Numbered from the stretch's first letter, positions 27,032-35,526 are shown. The stretch is 64,000 bases of DNA from Algoriphagus sp. A40 (GCF_002002735.1 NZ_MUNY01000049.1:122047-186046), one strand, 5' to 3'. The notes: generated by a model not told the origin, from the sequence alone. Numbers and translations: made by a program.

Positions 27032-27091
27032 CAACAATAATGTTGTTTACTAAACAATATTATTGTTGATTAGTAAACAACATTATTGTAG
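27032..27091. promoter_or_regulatory. 60-bp palindromic element over the promoter of AAA+ gene copy 1
   Basis: Two 22-base arms (27032-27053 and 27070-27091) are inverted copies with one mismatch, separated by 16 bases. The core arms are GTTGTTTACTAA and TTAGTAAACAAC. The left arm also forms a second palindrome with 27059-27068 (CAACAATAAT with ATTATTGTTG). The spacing of core arms is identical at copy 2 (36836-36875). Its location over the -33 box suggests a repressor site; a recombination or cruciform role is an alternative. Confidence 0.75.
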
Positions 27092-27096
27092 CTTTG
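27066..27096 (+). promoter_or_regulatory. promoter of AAA+ gene copy 1
   Basis: A -33 TTG (27066-27068) and a -7 TAGCTTTG (27089-27096) are 20 bases apart, a full match to the Bacteroidota consensus. The -33 box lies in the spacer of the palindrome, and the right arm fills the region between the two boxes. Confidence 0.65.
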
Positions 27097-27111
27097 AATT
27101 AAAAGCTGGCT

Positions 27112-28320
27112 ATGCTATCCAAGGATTTACTTCAGGAAGTGGCTTTGAGCCAAATAGAAAATCTTCAAAAAAGATCTTTGGGATTGCTCCGGAATGAATT
27201 AAACAGCATTTCTCTGATTCAAAGCCATGCACTGATCATATCCGGAATTCGGCGGTGCGGAAAAAGTACACTTTTGATCCAATTACTCAAAAATCAATAC
27301 CCTGATGCTTTCTATCTCAATTTTGAAGATCCAAGGCTATATAGTTTTAAGGTTGAGGATTTTCAGAAAATAGATAAACTCTTAACAGAACAGGGGCAAA
27401 CTTCCTTGTTATTGGATGAAGTTCAGGTGGTAGAAGGATGGGAAAGATTTGTACGTCAAAAACTGGATCTGGAGAATTTCAGGATCGTAATTACAGGTTC
27501 CAATGCGTCATTACTAAGCAAAGAACTCGGCACCAAACTTACAGGAAGGCATGTCTCCAAAGAACTTTTCCCATTTTCTTACGATCAATTTTGTGAATTT
27601 CAAAAGTTGACCAAGTCTTCCGACAGTACTTCGGAGTATTTGAGTTTGGGTGGATTTCCGGAGTATTTGAAGACCGGAAGACCAGAATTACTCCATCAAT
27701 TGTTTGATGATTTATTACTTCGCGATATCGCAATCAGGTACGGGGTAAGAGATGTGAAATCTTTGCAGAATCTGGCGATCTACTTGATATCCAATGTAGC
27801 CAAACTAGTATCTGGAAATAACCTACGAAAGGTCTTGGAATTCAAGGCAACCAGCACCGTAATGGAATATTTTTCCTACTTGGAGGAAAGCTGGTTATTC
27901 TTCTTTATATCCAAGTTTAGTTATTCCCAACGGAAGCAATTGATCAATGCCAAAAAGGTCTATTCCATCGACACGGGACTGGTGACAGCCAATTCCAGGT
28001 CATTTTCGGAAGATCTTGGAAGAAGATTTGAAAATATGGTCTTTCTGCATTTCCGCAGAACCTATCCCGAAATTTATTATTTCTCTGAGAAAAACGAATG
28101 TGATTTGGTCATCTTCGGAAGGCAGGGTTTGATGGAGTTAGTGCAGGTCTGCTTCGAGTTAAATTCCGAGAACCTCAAACGGGAACTGGATGGCTTATGG
28201 GAAGCGATGAAGTTTTTTGACAAAAAAGAAGGACTGTTGGTTACACTTGCACAGGAAGACAGCTTTGAACAGAATGGATATAAGATAAACGTAATACCCT
28301 TTCATAAGCTTCCTTCCTAA
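27112..28320 (+). CDS. AAA+ ATPase with DUF4143 C-terminal domain, copy 1
   Basis: The 402-residue protein has Walker A GIRRCGKST (45-53), Walker B SLLLDE (98-103) followed by VQVVEGW, a sensor-like VITGSNASLL, and the family phrase LTGRHVSKELFPFSYDQF. The C-terminal DUF4143 domain (about 200-370) has a PD-(D/E)XK-like residue order: RRFENMVF, ECDLVIF, then ELVQV (Gln where Lys is usual). Functions of this widespread multi-copy family are not established. A paralogue lies about 10 kb downstream in the same orientation with the same promoter palindrome. It is monocistronic and flanked by two versions of the ggt 3' end. Confidence 0.88.
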   Translation: MLSKDLLQEVALSQIENLQKRSLGLLRNELNSISLIQSHALIISGIRRCGKSTLLIQLLKNQYPDAFYLNFEDPRLYSFKVEDFQKIDKLLTEQGQTSLLLDEVQVVEGWERFVRQKLDLENFRIVITGSNASLLSKELGTKLTGRHVSKELFPFSYDQFCEFQKLTKSSDSTSEYLSLGGFPEYLKTGRPELLHQLFDDLLLRDIAIRYGVRDVKSLQNLAIYLISNVAKLVSGNNLRKVLEFKATSTVMEYFSYLEESWLFFFISKFSYSQRKQLINAKKVYSIDTGLVTANSRSFSEDLGRRFENMVFLHFRRTYPEIYYFSEKNECDLVIFGRQGLMELVQVCFELNSENLKRELDGLWEAMKFFDKKEGLLVTLAQEDSFEQNGYKINVIPFHKLPS

Positions 28321-28344
28321 AGAGTATGGGGGGCTAGGATCTGA

Positions 28345-28434
28345 GAAAAAATCGATTCATTTGAAGGCTATCAAGCCATCTTCTGCGACAAGGTCAACAA
28401 AGTATATATTGAAATTGATAGAAAAATCAAATAA
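28345..28434 (+). pseudogene. remnant of a gamma-glutamyltransferase 3' end
   Basis: An open stretch of 29 codons reads EKIDSFEGYQAIFCDKVNKV followed by YIEIDRKIK and a TAA. It aligns without gaps for its first 20 or so residues to the C-terminus of the intact ggt product (EYSIGPFGGYQAIYYDRIHKVY), and 16 bases around GGCTATCAAGCCATCT are identical. A TGA in frame at 28342 removes any longer gene. It starts only 24 bases after the AAA+ stop codon, so the AAA+ gene is bracketed by ggt tail sequence. Confidence 0.65.
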
Positions 28435-28559
28435 ATCTCTTGAATTGGAAACCGAATTTTCAATTGCAGGTGGCAGTAAAATAGAAAAATTGAAACTGCA
28501 AAATAGAAGAGAATAACTCTTGCTAACAGCACCTTCCCAGTCTAAGTCTATTCTGACAA

Positions 28560-29456
28560 TCACTTCAACTTGCCCAGCGTGTAAGGCTGACCAGGCGCAA
28601 GAACATGAATCCGTTCAGGATTAGAAATTGCCTTTTTTAATCTTTCGGGATCACCATTGAACGGAGCAAAATCCGGTGCATCCACTGATCCCCAATGACA
28701 AAGCAACAGTGGTGTATTGGGATAAGCGTTTGCAATTTTCACAGCCCCCTCAAATGTGAAATGCCATTCGCTATCTGAAAAATCAAAAAGTATAGCATCT
28801 GGGGCTGGGGAGATTGTAAGGTGCTCGGGCATCAAACGCGAGTCACCCTGTGCCCAGATTGTTCCATCGGGAGTTTCAATGAGAAAGCCAGTGGAATCCT
28901 CATTTTTAAAAGTCCGTGTCGCAGCTCCCGGATAGGCATTTTGCCAGGCATGGTCTACGGCAACCATTTTGACTGACATAGGTCCAACTTTAAACTTCTC
29001 ACCCGGACTGTGGCCAAAAGACGGAAAACCTTCTGCTTTCATTAAGGAGTCGACATAGATCGTAGAATGGTAAGCCTCAATGACTGCTTTCAAATCACGA
29101 TTGGTTGGAATACTGTAGTGATCATTGTCACTATGTGTAACGAGAATAGCATCAAGCTTCGGAACCTCCTCCGTTTTAATTGGGAAGTCTATCATAACCG
29201 GCATATCAAAACCCTTCAACAATGGGTCAACCATTAGAGTTGTACCACGACTGTTGATGAGAAATCCGCCCATGCCCAGCCATCGGATGGTTGTCTCTTT
29301 CGAAGAACCGAACGCCTCCTTTCCAAACGCTTGGGTTGGTGGCGCTTTGGCCTGATACTTCTTTTGCGTTGTCTGGTCGGCTACCTGTGCATATCCTTCA
29401 CCCGCAAAGGCGATAAGAATTATAACAGTGATTGAAGTTAAAAGAGACTTCCTCAT
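28560..29456 (-). CDS. exported metallo-beta-lactamase-fold hydrolase (UlaG-like)
   Basis: The 298-residue protein has a signal peptide (about 1-23, ending GEGYAQ). It carries the metal motif THSDNDHYS, a later DHAWQ, the bridging Asp in WAQGDSRLM, and a final His in LLLCHWGS. The order fits the UlaG/ YycJ-like branch of the metallo-beta-lactamase fold and not a true beta-lactamase. Its location would be periplasmic. It follows the ABM-type gene by five bases and is last in a four-gene unit (two barrels, ABM, MBL) divergent from an AraC regulator. Substrate unknown. Confidence 0.85.
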   Translation of the reverse strand: MRKSLLTSITVIILIAFAGEGYAQVADQTTQKKYQAKAPPTQAFGKEAFGSSKETTIRWLGMGGFLINSRGTTLMVDPLLKGFDMPVMIDFPIKTEEVPKLDAILVTHSDNDHYSIPTNRDLKAVIEAYHSTIYVDSLMKAEGFPSFGHSPGEKFKVGPMSVKMVAVDHAWQNAYPGAATRTFKNEDSTGFLIETPDGTIWAQGDSRLMPEHLTISPAPDAILFDFSDSEWHFTFEGAVKIANAYPNTPLLLCHWGSVDAPDFAPFNGDPERLKKAISNPERIHVLAPGQPYTLGKLK

Positions 29457-29461
29457 ATCAA

Positions 29462-29878
29462 TTAGGGTTTATCTTTTTTAGTACTACTTCTTATTTGACT
29501 GACTTTCAATTCCGGAAGCAAAGGTACAGTCTCTACCAGTTCTAGGGATTTAACCATGTGAAGTGTACCATTCTTATACTTGAGGAAGTGAGGTGTTTTT
29601 ATGTGAGTTTGGTAAGCCTCGTCACTTGCATAAGTTTCTAGGATAGTAAAGTGGGAAGGGTTTTCCTTTTCGGACAGCGCGTATATGGTAATGACGCCAG
29701 GTTCCACTCGTAGTGCAGTTTCAACACCTTCTTTCAGAAATACTTTATACTCCTCCAGATAGGCCGAATCGATAACCAATATTGCCAGTCTTACAAGCTG
29801 ACCTTTTTCTTGTGCGAAGGCAGTTTGAAATGTGATCTGCGTGAGCATCATTATCAAAATAACTATTATGGCTTTCAT
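29462..29878 (-). CDS. exported ABM-domain protein (antibiotic biosynthesis/quinol monooxygenase family)
   Basis: The 138-residue protein has a signal peptide (MKAIIVILIMMLTQITFQTAFAQ). A single ABM ferredoxin-like domain follows (about 28-120): RLAILVIDSAYLEEYKVFL, EPGVITIYALSEKENPSHFTILETYASDEAYQTH with the typical final HIKTPHF. ABM proteins include YgiN-like quinol monooxygenases and IsdG-like haem oxygenases, normally cytoplasmic; an exported form is less usual. It is translated just before the metallo-beta-lactamase-fold gene. Confidence 0.85.
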   Translation of the reverse strand: MKAIIVILIMMLTQITFQTAFAQEKGQLVRLAILVIDSAYLEEYKVFLKEGVETALRVEPGVITIYALSEKENPSHFTILETYASDEAYQTHIKTPHFLKYKNGTLHMVKSLELVETVPLLPELKVSQIRSSTKKDKP

Positions 29879-29953
29879 TTTTTAGGAATTTGTTAGTACC
29901 TGAAATTGTATTCTTCATCAGTAACCGATTGAATCCAGGTTACAACAGCGGCT

Positions 29954-30670
29954 TTATTGGAATGCCCAGCCCACAAAAACTCCATAATTTGGCTTGAACA
30001 TTTTTTCGTCTCCGTATTGGTCCAAATTCGCTCCAATACCAAAATTTAGGGCATTTATTTTTAATCCGGTTCTCAGTTGAAGAAAGCTCCTTGCATGAAG
30101 TTTATCCCGGGTACTGTGGATATATAGGAACTGCAGCCTGGTGAACAAATTGATTTTAGGAGTGATTGGAGGTTTGTATTCATATATACCAAAAAGTTCT
30201 ACATTTTTTTGTGAATTGAGGTAGAATGAAGCTATAGTTACTGCCACCCATTCTTTATTTGTAAAGGAATGCTTTGCACCCAAACGGGGGAAAATACCGA
30301 CATGGTTGTTCACTGTGGCGCCTCCGGCAATACTAAATCCTTTGTAAATAGTATAATTTATATATAAAGGAATGGCAATATCTAAATCCTCCTCTTTGTT
30401 GTCATAGCCAGCGGAAAATGAGGACACACTCAAAAAATCAAACTTACTTTCTGGCGAAAACTCTTTAATGACTACCATTTGAAAAAACATCCTATTGTTT
30501 CCGGCCATGAATTCCACCGGAGTGGGAGTTTTTGGATGAGATTCCTGTGCCAAGACAGGCTGGGATATTCCCGATAAAATCAGCGCTACAAACAGAAACA
30601 ATTGCTGGAGGACGGGTTTGTTGTTCAACCCTTGCATAACTTTAGGGCACTTCTTTGCATTGAAATACAT
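29954..30670 (-). CDS. outer-membrane beta-barrel-like protein
   Basis: The 238-residue ORF has a hydrophobic signal segment (LFLFVALILSGISQPVLAQ). A start at 30637 (MQGLNNKPVLQQ) would give a more normal signal peptide than the first ATG at 30670. The mature part has alternating strands and ends NYGVFVGWAFQ with an aromatic residue near the C-terminus, as barrels do. I do not recognise a named family. It lies 27 bases after the other barrel gene and precedes the ABM gene, so it belongs to the same unit. Confidence 0.7.
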   Translation of the reverse strand: MYFNAKKCPKVMQGLNNKPVLQQLFLFVALILSGISQPVLAQESHPKTPTPVEFMAGNNRMFFQMVVIKEFSPESKFDFLSVSSFSAGYDNKEEDLDIAIPLYINYTIYKGFSIAGGATVNNHVGIFPRLGAKHSFTNKEWVAVTIASFYLNSQKNVELFGIYEYKPPITPKINLFTRLQFLYIHSTRDKLHARSFLQLRTGLKINALNFGIGANLDQYGDEKMFKPNYGVFVGWAFQ

Positions 30671-30697
30671 AATTATTTTTTATAATGGGCTTTAAGG

Positions 30698-31462
30698 TTA
30701 ACGACGAACGTAATTTTTATCGAACGAGTAAATCACACTCACATTCCAATCAAAGGCCTTCCCGGGTATATCAGTCTGGATTGCCTTATTAACAATGTTT
30801 GAAATCGAAAGCGGGAAATTTCGCATGGCCAGTGTGAGTGTATTGGTTAAATAAACCCCGTCTTTATCATCCGTTTTTAAATAATAGACCTGCGGATTCA
30901 GCTTAAAGAATATTCGTTTAGATACATTGAGATTGGTAATAGAACTCCTTAGTCCGGCATAATAGGAATCCTGAATACCGCCTTTGTCAAAGCCATGGCC
31001 ACGCAGGAGATACATACCTATGCTTACTTTTTTTGACAAAGTATAATTTGGCACGAGCTCAGCAGCCAAAAAGCGCTGGGTTACAATCACATCTTCTGTC
31101 TCGCCGTTCCTGATAACTTTCTGCGTGCTGAATATGAGTGCAGGAATGTGACCTCCCACCTGGAGTGAGAACTTACCTTTGTCAACTAGCCTGTACTTGT
31201 AGATAAATATGAATGACCAGGGCTTACCTTCCAGAGCAAACCTGAACTGCGGTTCGAAGCTCCACCTCTTGTTTCCAATCGAGGGCTCGAAGATTATGGC
31301 CGGTTTACCCAGTGAGAAAGAAGGGATAAATGAAAATCCGTTTTGGGTGACGCTCAAGGCACTTTTGAAGAATAACGTGCTGTCGCGTTGCCCAAAGCCA
31401 GGCACCGATGAGAACCAGAATAAGGCGATGAGCAGGAGGCCTACTTTTTTCCAACTTTGCAT
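30698..31462 (-). CDS. outer-membrane beta-barrel-like protein
   Basis: The 254-residue protein has a signal peptide (about 1-25, ending VPGFGQ) and a mature part of about 12 amphipathic strands (for example FIPSFSLGKPAIIFEPSIG, FSLQVGGHIPALIF, KLNPQVYYLKTD) ending SVIYSFDKNYVRR. No named domain is recognised. It is the first gene of the unit that is divergent from the AraC regulator at 31597, with 134 bases between them, so it is a likely target of that regulator. Confidence 0.7.
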   Translation of the reverse strand: MQSWKKVGLLLIALFWFSSVPGFGQRDSTLFFKSALSVTQNGFSFIPSFSLGKPAIIFEPSIGNKRWSFEPQFRFALEGKPWSFIFIYKYRLVDKGKFSLQVGGHIPALIFSTQKVIRNGETEDVIVTQRFLAAELVPNYTLSKKVSIGMYLLRGHGFDKGGIQDSYYAGLRSSITNLNVSKRIFFKLNPQVYYLKTDDKDGVYLTNTLTLAMRNFPLSISNIVNKAIQTDIPGKAFDWNVSVIYSFDKNYVRR

Positions 31463-31571
31463 AGGACAAAGTTGAATCTATCTCAAGGCAAGACACTTAC
31501 CCGTTTTACAGTATCCTATACCACTTTTACTGATTCCGGTATTTCGCTGTACAACACGCGTCTCATTGGGT

Positions 31572-31579
31572 TATTTTTG
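31572..31579 (+). promoter_or_regulatory. -7 box of the AraC-type regulator gene
   Basis: TATTTTTG matches TAnnTTTG exactly, 17 bases before the ATG. At the -33 distance there is CTG and not TTG (22-base spacing), so the promoter is incomplete and may depend on an activator. Confidence 0.45.
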
Positions 31580-31596
31580 TAGCAAATCTGAAGAAC

Positions 31597-32496
31597 ATGG
31601 ACAAAATTGAAAGACTTCATAGCGTCACGCAATTCAATTCGAAAAGGGGACAGGTGACCTTGCATCCATTGGTTAGTGTATTGGATCAATCCAAATCTTC
31701 ACCAATTAAGCCCTACCGCTGTTTATCTGAGATCTATATCATCTTCCTGAAAGACCTGAGGTGTGAGGATTTTCAATACGGAAGAAACACTTACGATTAT
31801 CAAGAAGAGACGCTGCTGTTCATCAGCCCTGGACAAGTTTTTGGATTTGATTCACCCGAAGAAAAATTGGTTCAGCCTGTGGGTTGGGCATTGGTATTTC
31901 ACCCAGATTTAATAAAGGGCACATCACTTGGAAAGAAGATCAGCGAGTACAAATTCTTCGACTATGATGTAGCCGAGGCCTTGCATGTTTCGGAAAGCGA
32001 AAGGCTGATTGTGTTGGATTGTTTCAGGAAAATTCGCGAAGAAATGGAACGTGGAATCGACAAACATAGCAAGACCTTGATCATAAGTAATATCGAACTG
32101 TTCCTGAACTATTGTGTGCGCTTTTATGATCGCCAGTTTATTACCCGAGAACCGGTGAACAAAGATATTTTGACCAAGTTTGAAAGCTTGCTCAAGGAAT
32201 ATTTTCAATCCGAACTGCCACAAGACAATGGAATACCCACAGTGGCATGGTGTGCTGATAAACTAAATCTCTCCAGCAATTATTTCGGTGACCTGGTAAA
32301 AAGAGAAACCGGGATTTCCGCCCTTGAAGTTTTACAGGCTAAAGTGATAGACCTTGCCAAAGAAAAAATCTTTGACAGAAGCAAGTCAATCAGCGAGATC
32401 GCTTATGAGATGGGTTACAAATATCCCCAGCATTTTACCCGTTTATTCAAGCAGCGTGTTGGGATGTCACCACAAGAGTACAGATTTGCGAATTAG
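31597..32496 (+). CDS. AraC-family transcriptional regulator
   Basis: The 299-residue protein has an N-terminal cupin-like sensor half (about 30-150) and a C-terminal double helix-turn-helix (about 200-297): WCADKLNLSSNYFGDLVKRETG for the first and SISEIAYEMGYKYPQHFTRLFKQ plus RVGMSPQEYR for the second, the last being the AraC signature. The divergent barrel/ABM/MBL unit is its probable target. The inducer is unknown. A PPC-domain lipoprotein gene follows 195 bases downstream on the same strand. Confidence 0.9.
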   Translation: MDKIERLHSVTQFNSKRGQVTLHPLVSVLDQSKSSPIKPYRCLSEIYIIFLKDLRCEDFQYGRNTYDYQEETLLFISPGQVFGFDSPEEKLVQPVGWALVFHPDLIKGTSLGKKISEYKFFDYDVAEALHVSESERLIVLDCFRKIREEMERGIDKHSKTLIISNIELFLNYCVRFYDRQFITREPVNKDILTKFESLLKEYFQSELPQDNGIPTVAWCADKLNLSSNYFGDLVKRETGISALEVLQAKVIDLAKEKIFDRSKSISEIAYEMGYKYPQHFTRLFKQRVGMSPQEYRFAN

Positions 32497-32520
32497 TCTG
32501 CACAAAGGCACTCTAGTTCG

Positions 32521-32555
32521 CAATCCTGAGATCTTGTCCAGGGATTTGTAATCCC
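32521..32555. repeat. two-hairpin interspersed repeat, copy B (5' truncated)
   Basis: The sequence AATCCTGA, a spacer GATCTTGTCCA and the palindrome GGGATTTGTAATCCC (32541-32555) align with the second half of the unit at 33205-33253. The first hairpin is incomplete. Confidence 0.6.
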
Positions 32556-32691
32556 AATTGCAATCAGCAGAAACCTTAATTCAGACCAAGCCTTCCTTAC
32601 TACTTTAAAATTTCCTGACCATCCAAGTTTAGGCGATTTAATGAGTAGATTCTCCACCACCACCTTCGAAAATTTGTAACTGATACAAAAC

Positions 32692-33177
32692 ATGAGATTT
32701 ACTAATTCCACATTGTCCTTATTGTTTTGTTTTTTATTTATTCAGTGTAATAAACCCGCTCCTATGAAACCGTCCTTTCGTGTACATGCCTTCCGCATGC
32801 TTCCCGGTGACGATGTGATGCCGCAGCTCAAGAAATTCATTACAGACAATCAAATCGAGGCGGGTTTTATCATGTCAGCCGTTGGCAGTCTTACGAAGTA
32901 TACGATTCGATTTACCAATCAACCCGAAGGCACTCAAGCGCAAGGACATTTTGAGGTGGTCTCTCTTACTGGCTTGTTGGGTACTGAAGGAAATCACGTT
33001 CACCTTTCTGTGAGCGATAGTACCGGGCGGACGATTGGCGGACACCTGCTCGATGGCAACTTGGTCTACACCACCCTCGAAGTCGTGATAGGTGAAGACC
33101 TGGATCATAGTTACCAACGGGAAACGGATCCTACATTTGGGTATAAAGAGTTGGTGGTTAAGAATAGAGATAAGTAG
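32692..33177 (+). CDS. PPC/DUF296-domain protein with lipoprotein-like signal
   Basis: The 161-residue protein has a hydrophobic N-terminus ending FLFIQC (Cys19), which resembles a lipobox but with Gln at -1. The rest is one PPC (DUF296) domain: VHAFRMLPGDDVMPQLKKFI, SAVGSLTKYTIRF, GNHVHLSVSDSTGRTIGGHL and the final LEVVIGE. In plants this domain accompanies AT-hooks; in bacteria it stands alone and forms trimers, with no settled function, and is normally cytoplasmic. Export would be unusual. It is between the AraC gene and an S9 peptidase. Confidence 0.85.
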   Translation: MRFTNSTLSLLFCFLFIQCNKPAPMKPSFRVHAFRMLPGDDVMPQLKKFITDNQIEAGFIMSAVGSLTKYTIRFTNQPEGTQAQGHFEVVSLTGLLGTEGNHVHLSVSDSTGRTIGGHLLDGNLVYTTLEVVIGEDLDHSYQRETDPTFGYKELVVKNRDK

Positions 33178-33477
33178 GATTGAAGTTGGATGGGGTTCCC
33201 CGTTCTTCAGGATTTGAAATCCTGAAGTCTTGTTCTGGGATTTGTAATCCCCATCGTCAAAATAAGACGGATTAAAAATCCTACAACAGCACCTCGAAAT
33301 TGCTCCCGATTGCTATCGAGGATTTCGAGTAACGGGAATGGCTTCAAAATCCCCACTTTTTTTCGCCTCCACTCATCTTGATTTCCAGTTTTCCTTCTTT
33401 AAATTCAAAAAGGTAAGTAGGACAAAGGATCTACACCCTTTTGCACCCAAGATGAATTTTTAAACCACCTCCCAACC
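33178..33477. other. intergenic region carrying interspersed repeats
   Basis: No ORF is credible. The region holds the two-hairpin repeat (33205-33253) and, near 33302-33345, the string CTCCCGATTGCTATCGAGG followed by ATTTCGAG, which looks like another dispersed inverted element. The remainder before the S9 peptidase gene is plain AT-rich sequence with no exact promoter match. Confidence 0.5.
33205..33253. repeat. two-hairpin interspersed repeat, copy C (complete)
   Basis: A perfect palindrome with 11-bp arms (33205-33227, core CAGGATTTGAAATCCTG) and a second one, GGGATTTGTAATCCC (33238-33252), are separated by about ten bases (TCTTGTTCT). Copies A and B share parts of this plan. The organisation recalls REP elements, but no transposase of the RAYT type is in the window. 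Confidence 0.7.
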
Positions 33478-35526
33478 ATGAAAAATTTTCTACTCCTGAA
33501 TTTTCTATTGTGCTTTTCCACAGCTCTTTTTGCGCAGCAGGTTCCTACTATGGAGCAGGTCATCTCTCTGCGCAGTGCGGGATCTGTGGCCATTTCTCCG
33601 GACGGAAAGCATGTAGCCTACACTGTTCAGACCACAGATTGGACCGACAACCGGTACGACACGGAGATTTGGTTATCGAAAAATGGGCAACCTCCCTTTC
33701 AACTTACCAATACTCTAAAGGGGAACAGCAGCAATCCTGTCTGGTCACCTGATGGAAAGTGGATTGCTTTTATGGCGGACCGGGGAAACAAAAGCCAGAT
33801 TCAGGTGATCTTCACGGATGGCGGTGAAGCCAGACCGGTGACTCAGGAAGAGGAAAGCATAGAAGGATTTGAATGGCATCCTGACGGAACCAAACTGATT
33901 TTTCTGAAGGCGGAGAAGCAGGATAAAAAGGAAATCGAGAAGCGATATGGTGCATTTGAAACAGATGACAAAGATTTCAATCTCTCCCATCTCTGGGAAA
34001 TTGACTTTGATCCAGACCGTCCGCTACCTTCTGAATTGCCATGTTATGAAACAGCGGATTCCCTGAAAGTAAAAGCTGGATGCATTGAGTGGACAAAAGC
34101 CAAAAGGTTGACCGAAGGAAAGTTTACGGTAACCTATTTTTTGGTTTCCCCTGACGGTTCAAAAGTCGCCTTCAACCATCAGCCCGATCCTTTGATCAAC
34201 ACGAGAAGCAAATCGCGGATATCAGTTCTGGATTTGTCTTCAAAACAAACCGGTTTGCTCGTCTCTAATCCAAACGGAGACAACCTTCAAACTTGGTCAC
34301 CCGATTCCAAAGAGTTGCTGTTCACCACCAACCTATCGGATTCCCTCTCCTACTTCTACACCAACAATAAGCTATTCTCCATCTCTATTTCCACGAAAGA
34401 ACAGCGTCAGCTTGCCAAAGATTTTGATGAACAAATTGGAGGACTGATTTGGAACAACTCGGGCATTTACTTCTCAGCATGGAACAAAACCAAAAGGCCT
34501 ATCTACAAAATCAATCCGGAAACCGGAGAGATTGGCACGTTCTTAAACTCACCGGATCAGATCTTTGGTATTTCGTTTTCGAAAAACGGGGATCATTTTG
34601 CGATAAATGCCCGAAATAACGAGCAGTTGAATGAAATTTTCCTTTTGGCAACAAATGCTCCTTCTCCGAACCAACTTACAGCAATGTCAGACCAGATTAC
34701 CGACTGGAAAACTGCCGAGAGTGAAGTCATCGCTTGGAAAAGCAAGGATGGTGCAGTGATTGAAGGCATTTTGCACAAACCGAAAAATTACGATCCCTCC
34801 AAAAAATACCCGGTTCTGGTGGTCATTCACGGTGGTCCAACCGGAATCGATACCCCGCAACCTGTGCCAGGTTATGTCTATCCGATCTTGCAATGGTTGG
34901 ATAAAGGTGCGCTCGTTCTGAGACCCAACTATCGGGGTTCGGCGGGTTATGGGGAAGCATTCCGCTCACTCAATGTGAAAAATCTCGGTGTGGGGGATGC
35001 CTGGGATGTGCTTTCGGGAATTGAACACCTCGATTCTCTGGGGATTATCGACACCGAAAAAATGGGCAGCATGGGCTGGAGTCAGGGAGGTTATATCTCC
35101 GCATTTTTAACGACCAGTTCGGATGTGTTTAGAGCCACTTCGGTCGGGGCAGGGATTTCCAATTGGATGACATATTATGTCAACACAGACATTCATCCTT
35201 TTACCCGGCATTACCTGAAAGCCACGCCTTGGGATGATGAAGAAATCTACCGCAAAACTTCACCGATGACCTATATCAACCAAGCTAAAACACCGACTCT
35301 CATCCAGCACGGGGAGCTCGACCGTCGTGTTCCCATTCCCAACGCCTATGAGTTGTTGCAAGGCCTGCGGGATAAAAATGTACCTTCGGAACTGATTGTC
35401 TACAAAGGTTTTGGCCACGGCATCACCAAACCAAAAGAACGCCTTGCTGCCACCTGGCATAATTGGCAATGGTTTAATAAATACATCTGGGGAGAAGAAG
35501 TGGAGTTGCCTGTTGGTGGGAATTAA
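33478..35526 (+). CDS. S9-family prolyl oligopeptidase-like peptidase, exported
   Basis: The 682-residue protein has a signal peptide (MKNFLLLNFLLCFSTALFAQ), an N-terminal beta-propeller with repeated WSPDGKWIAF/ISPDGKHVAY blades (about 25-400) and a C-terminal alpha/beta hydrolase (about 420-675). The catalytic triad is visible: Ser535 in GWSQGG, Asp615 in HGELDRRVP and His647 in GFGHGITKP. Such enzymes cleave peptides, usually acylaminoacyl- or dipeptidyl-type, in the periplasm. It is monocistronic. Confidence 0.92.
   Translation: MKNFLLLNFLLCFSTALFAQQVPTMEQVISLRSAGSVAISPDGKHVAYTVQTTDWTDNRYDTEIWLSKNGQPPFQLTNTLKGNSSNPVWSPDGKWIAFMADRGNKSQIQVIFTDGGEARPVTQEEESIEGFEWHPDGTKLIFLKAEKQDKKEIEKRYGAFETDDKDFNLSHLWEIDFDPDRPLPSELPCYETADSLKVKAGCIEWTKAKRLTEGKFTVTYFLVSPDGSKVAFNHQPDPLINTRSKSRISVLDLSSKQTGLLVSNPNGDNLQTWSPDSKELLFTTNLSDSLSYFYTNNKLFSISISTKEQRQLAKDFDEQIGGLIWNNSGIYFSAWNKTKRPIYKINPETGEIGTFLNSPDQIFGISFSKNGDHFAINARNNEQLNEIFLLATNAPSPNQLTAMSDQITDWKTAESEVIAWKSKDGAVIEGILHKPKNYDPSKKYPVLVVIHGGPTGIDTPQPVPGYVYPILQWLDKGALVLRPNYRGSAGYGEAFRSLNVKNLGVGDAWDVLSGIEHLDSLGIIDTEKMGSMGWSQGGYISAFLTTSSDVFRATSVGAGISNWMTYYVNTDIHPFTRHYLKATPWDDEEIYRKTSPMTYINQAKTPTLIQHGELDRRVPIPNAYELLQGLRDKNVPSELIVYKGFGHGITKPKERLAATWHNWQWFNKYIWGEEVELPVGGN

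Noticed and set aside
28560..29456. Metallo-beta-lactamase-fold gene as an antibiotic resistance gene
   Set aside because: The motif order (HSDNDH, QGDSR, CHWGS) is of the UlaG-like branch and not of class B beta-lactamases; with the ABM gene it suggests small-molecule metabolism.
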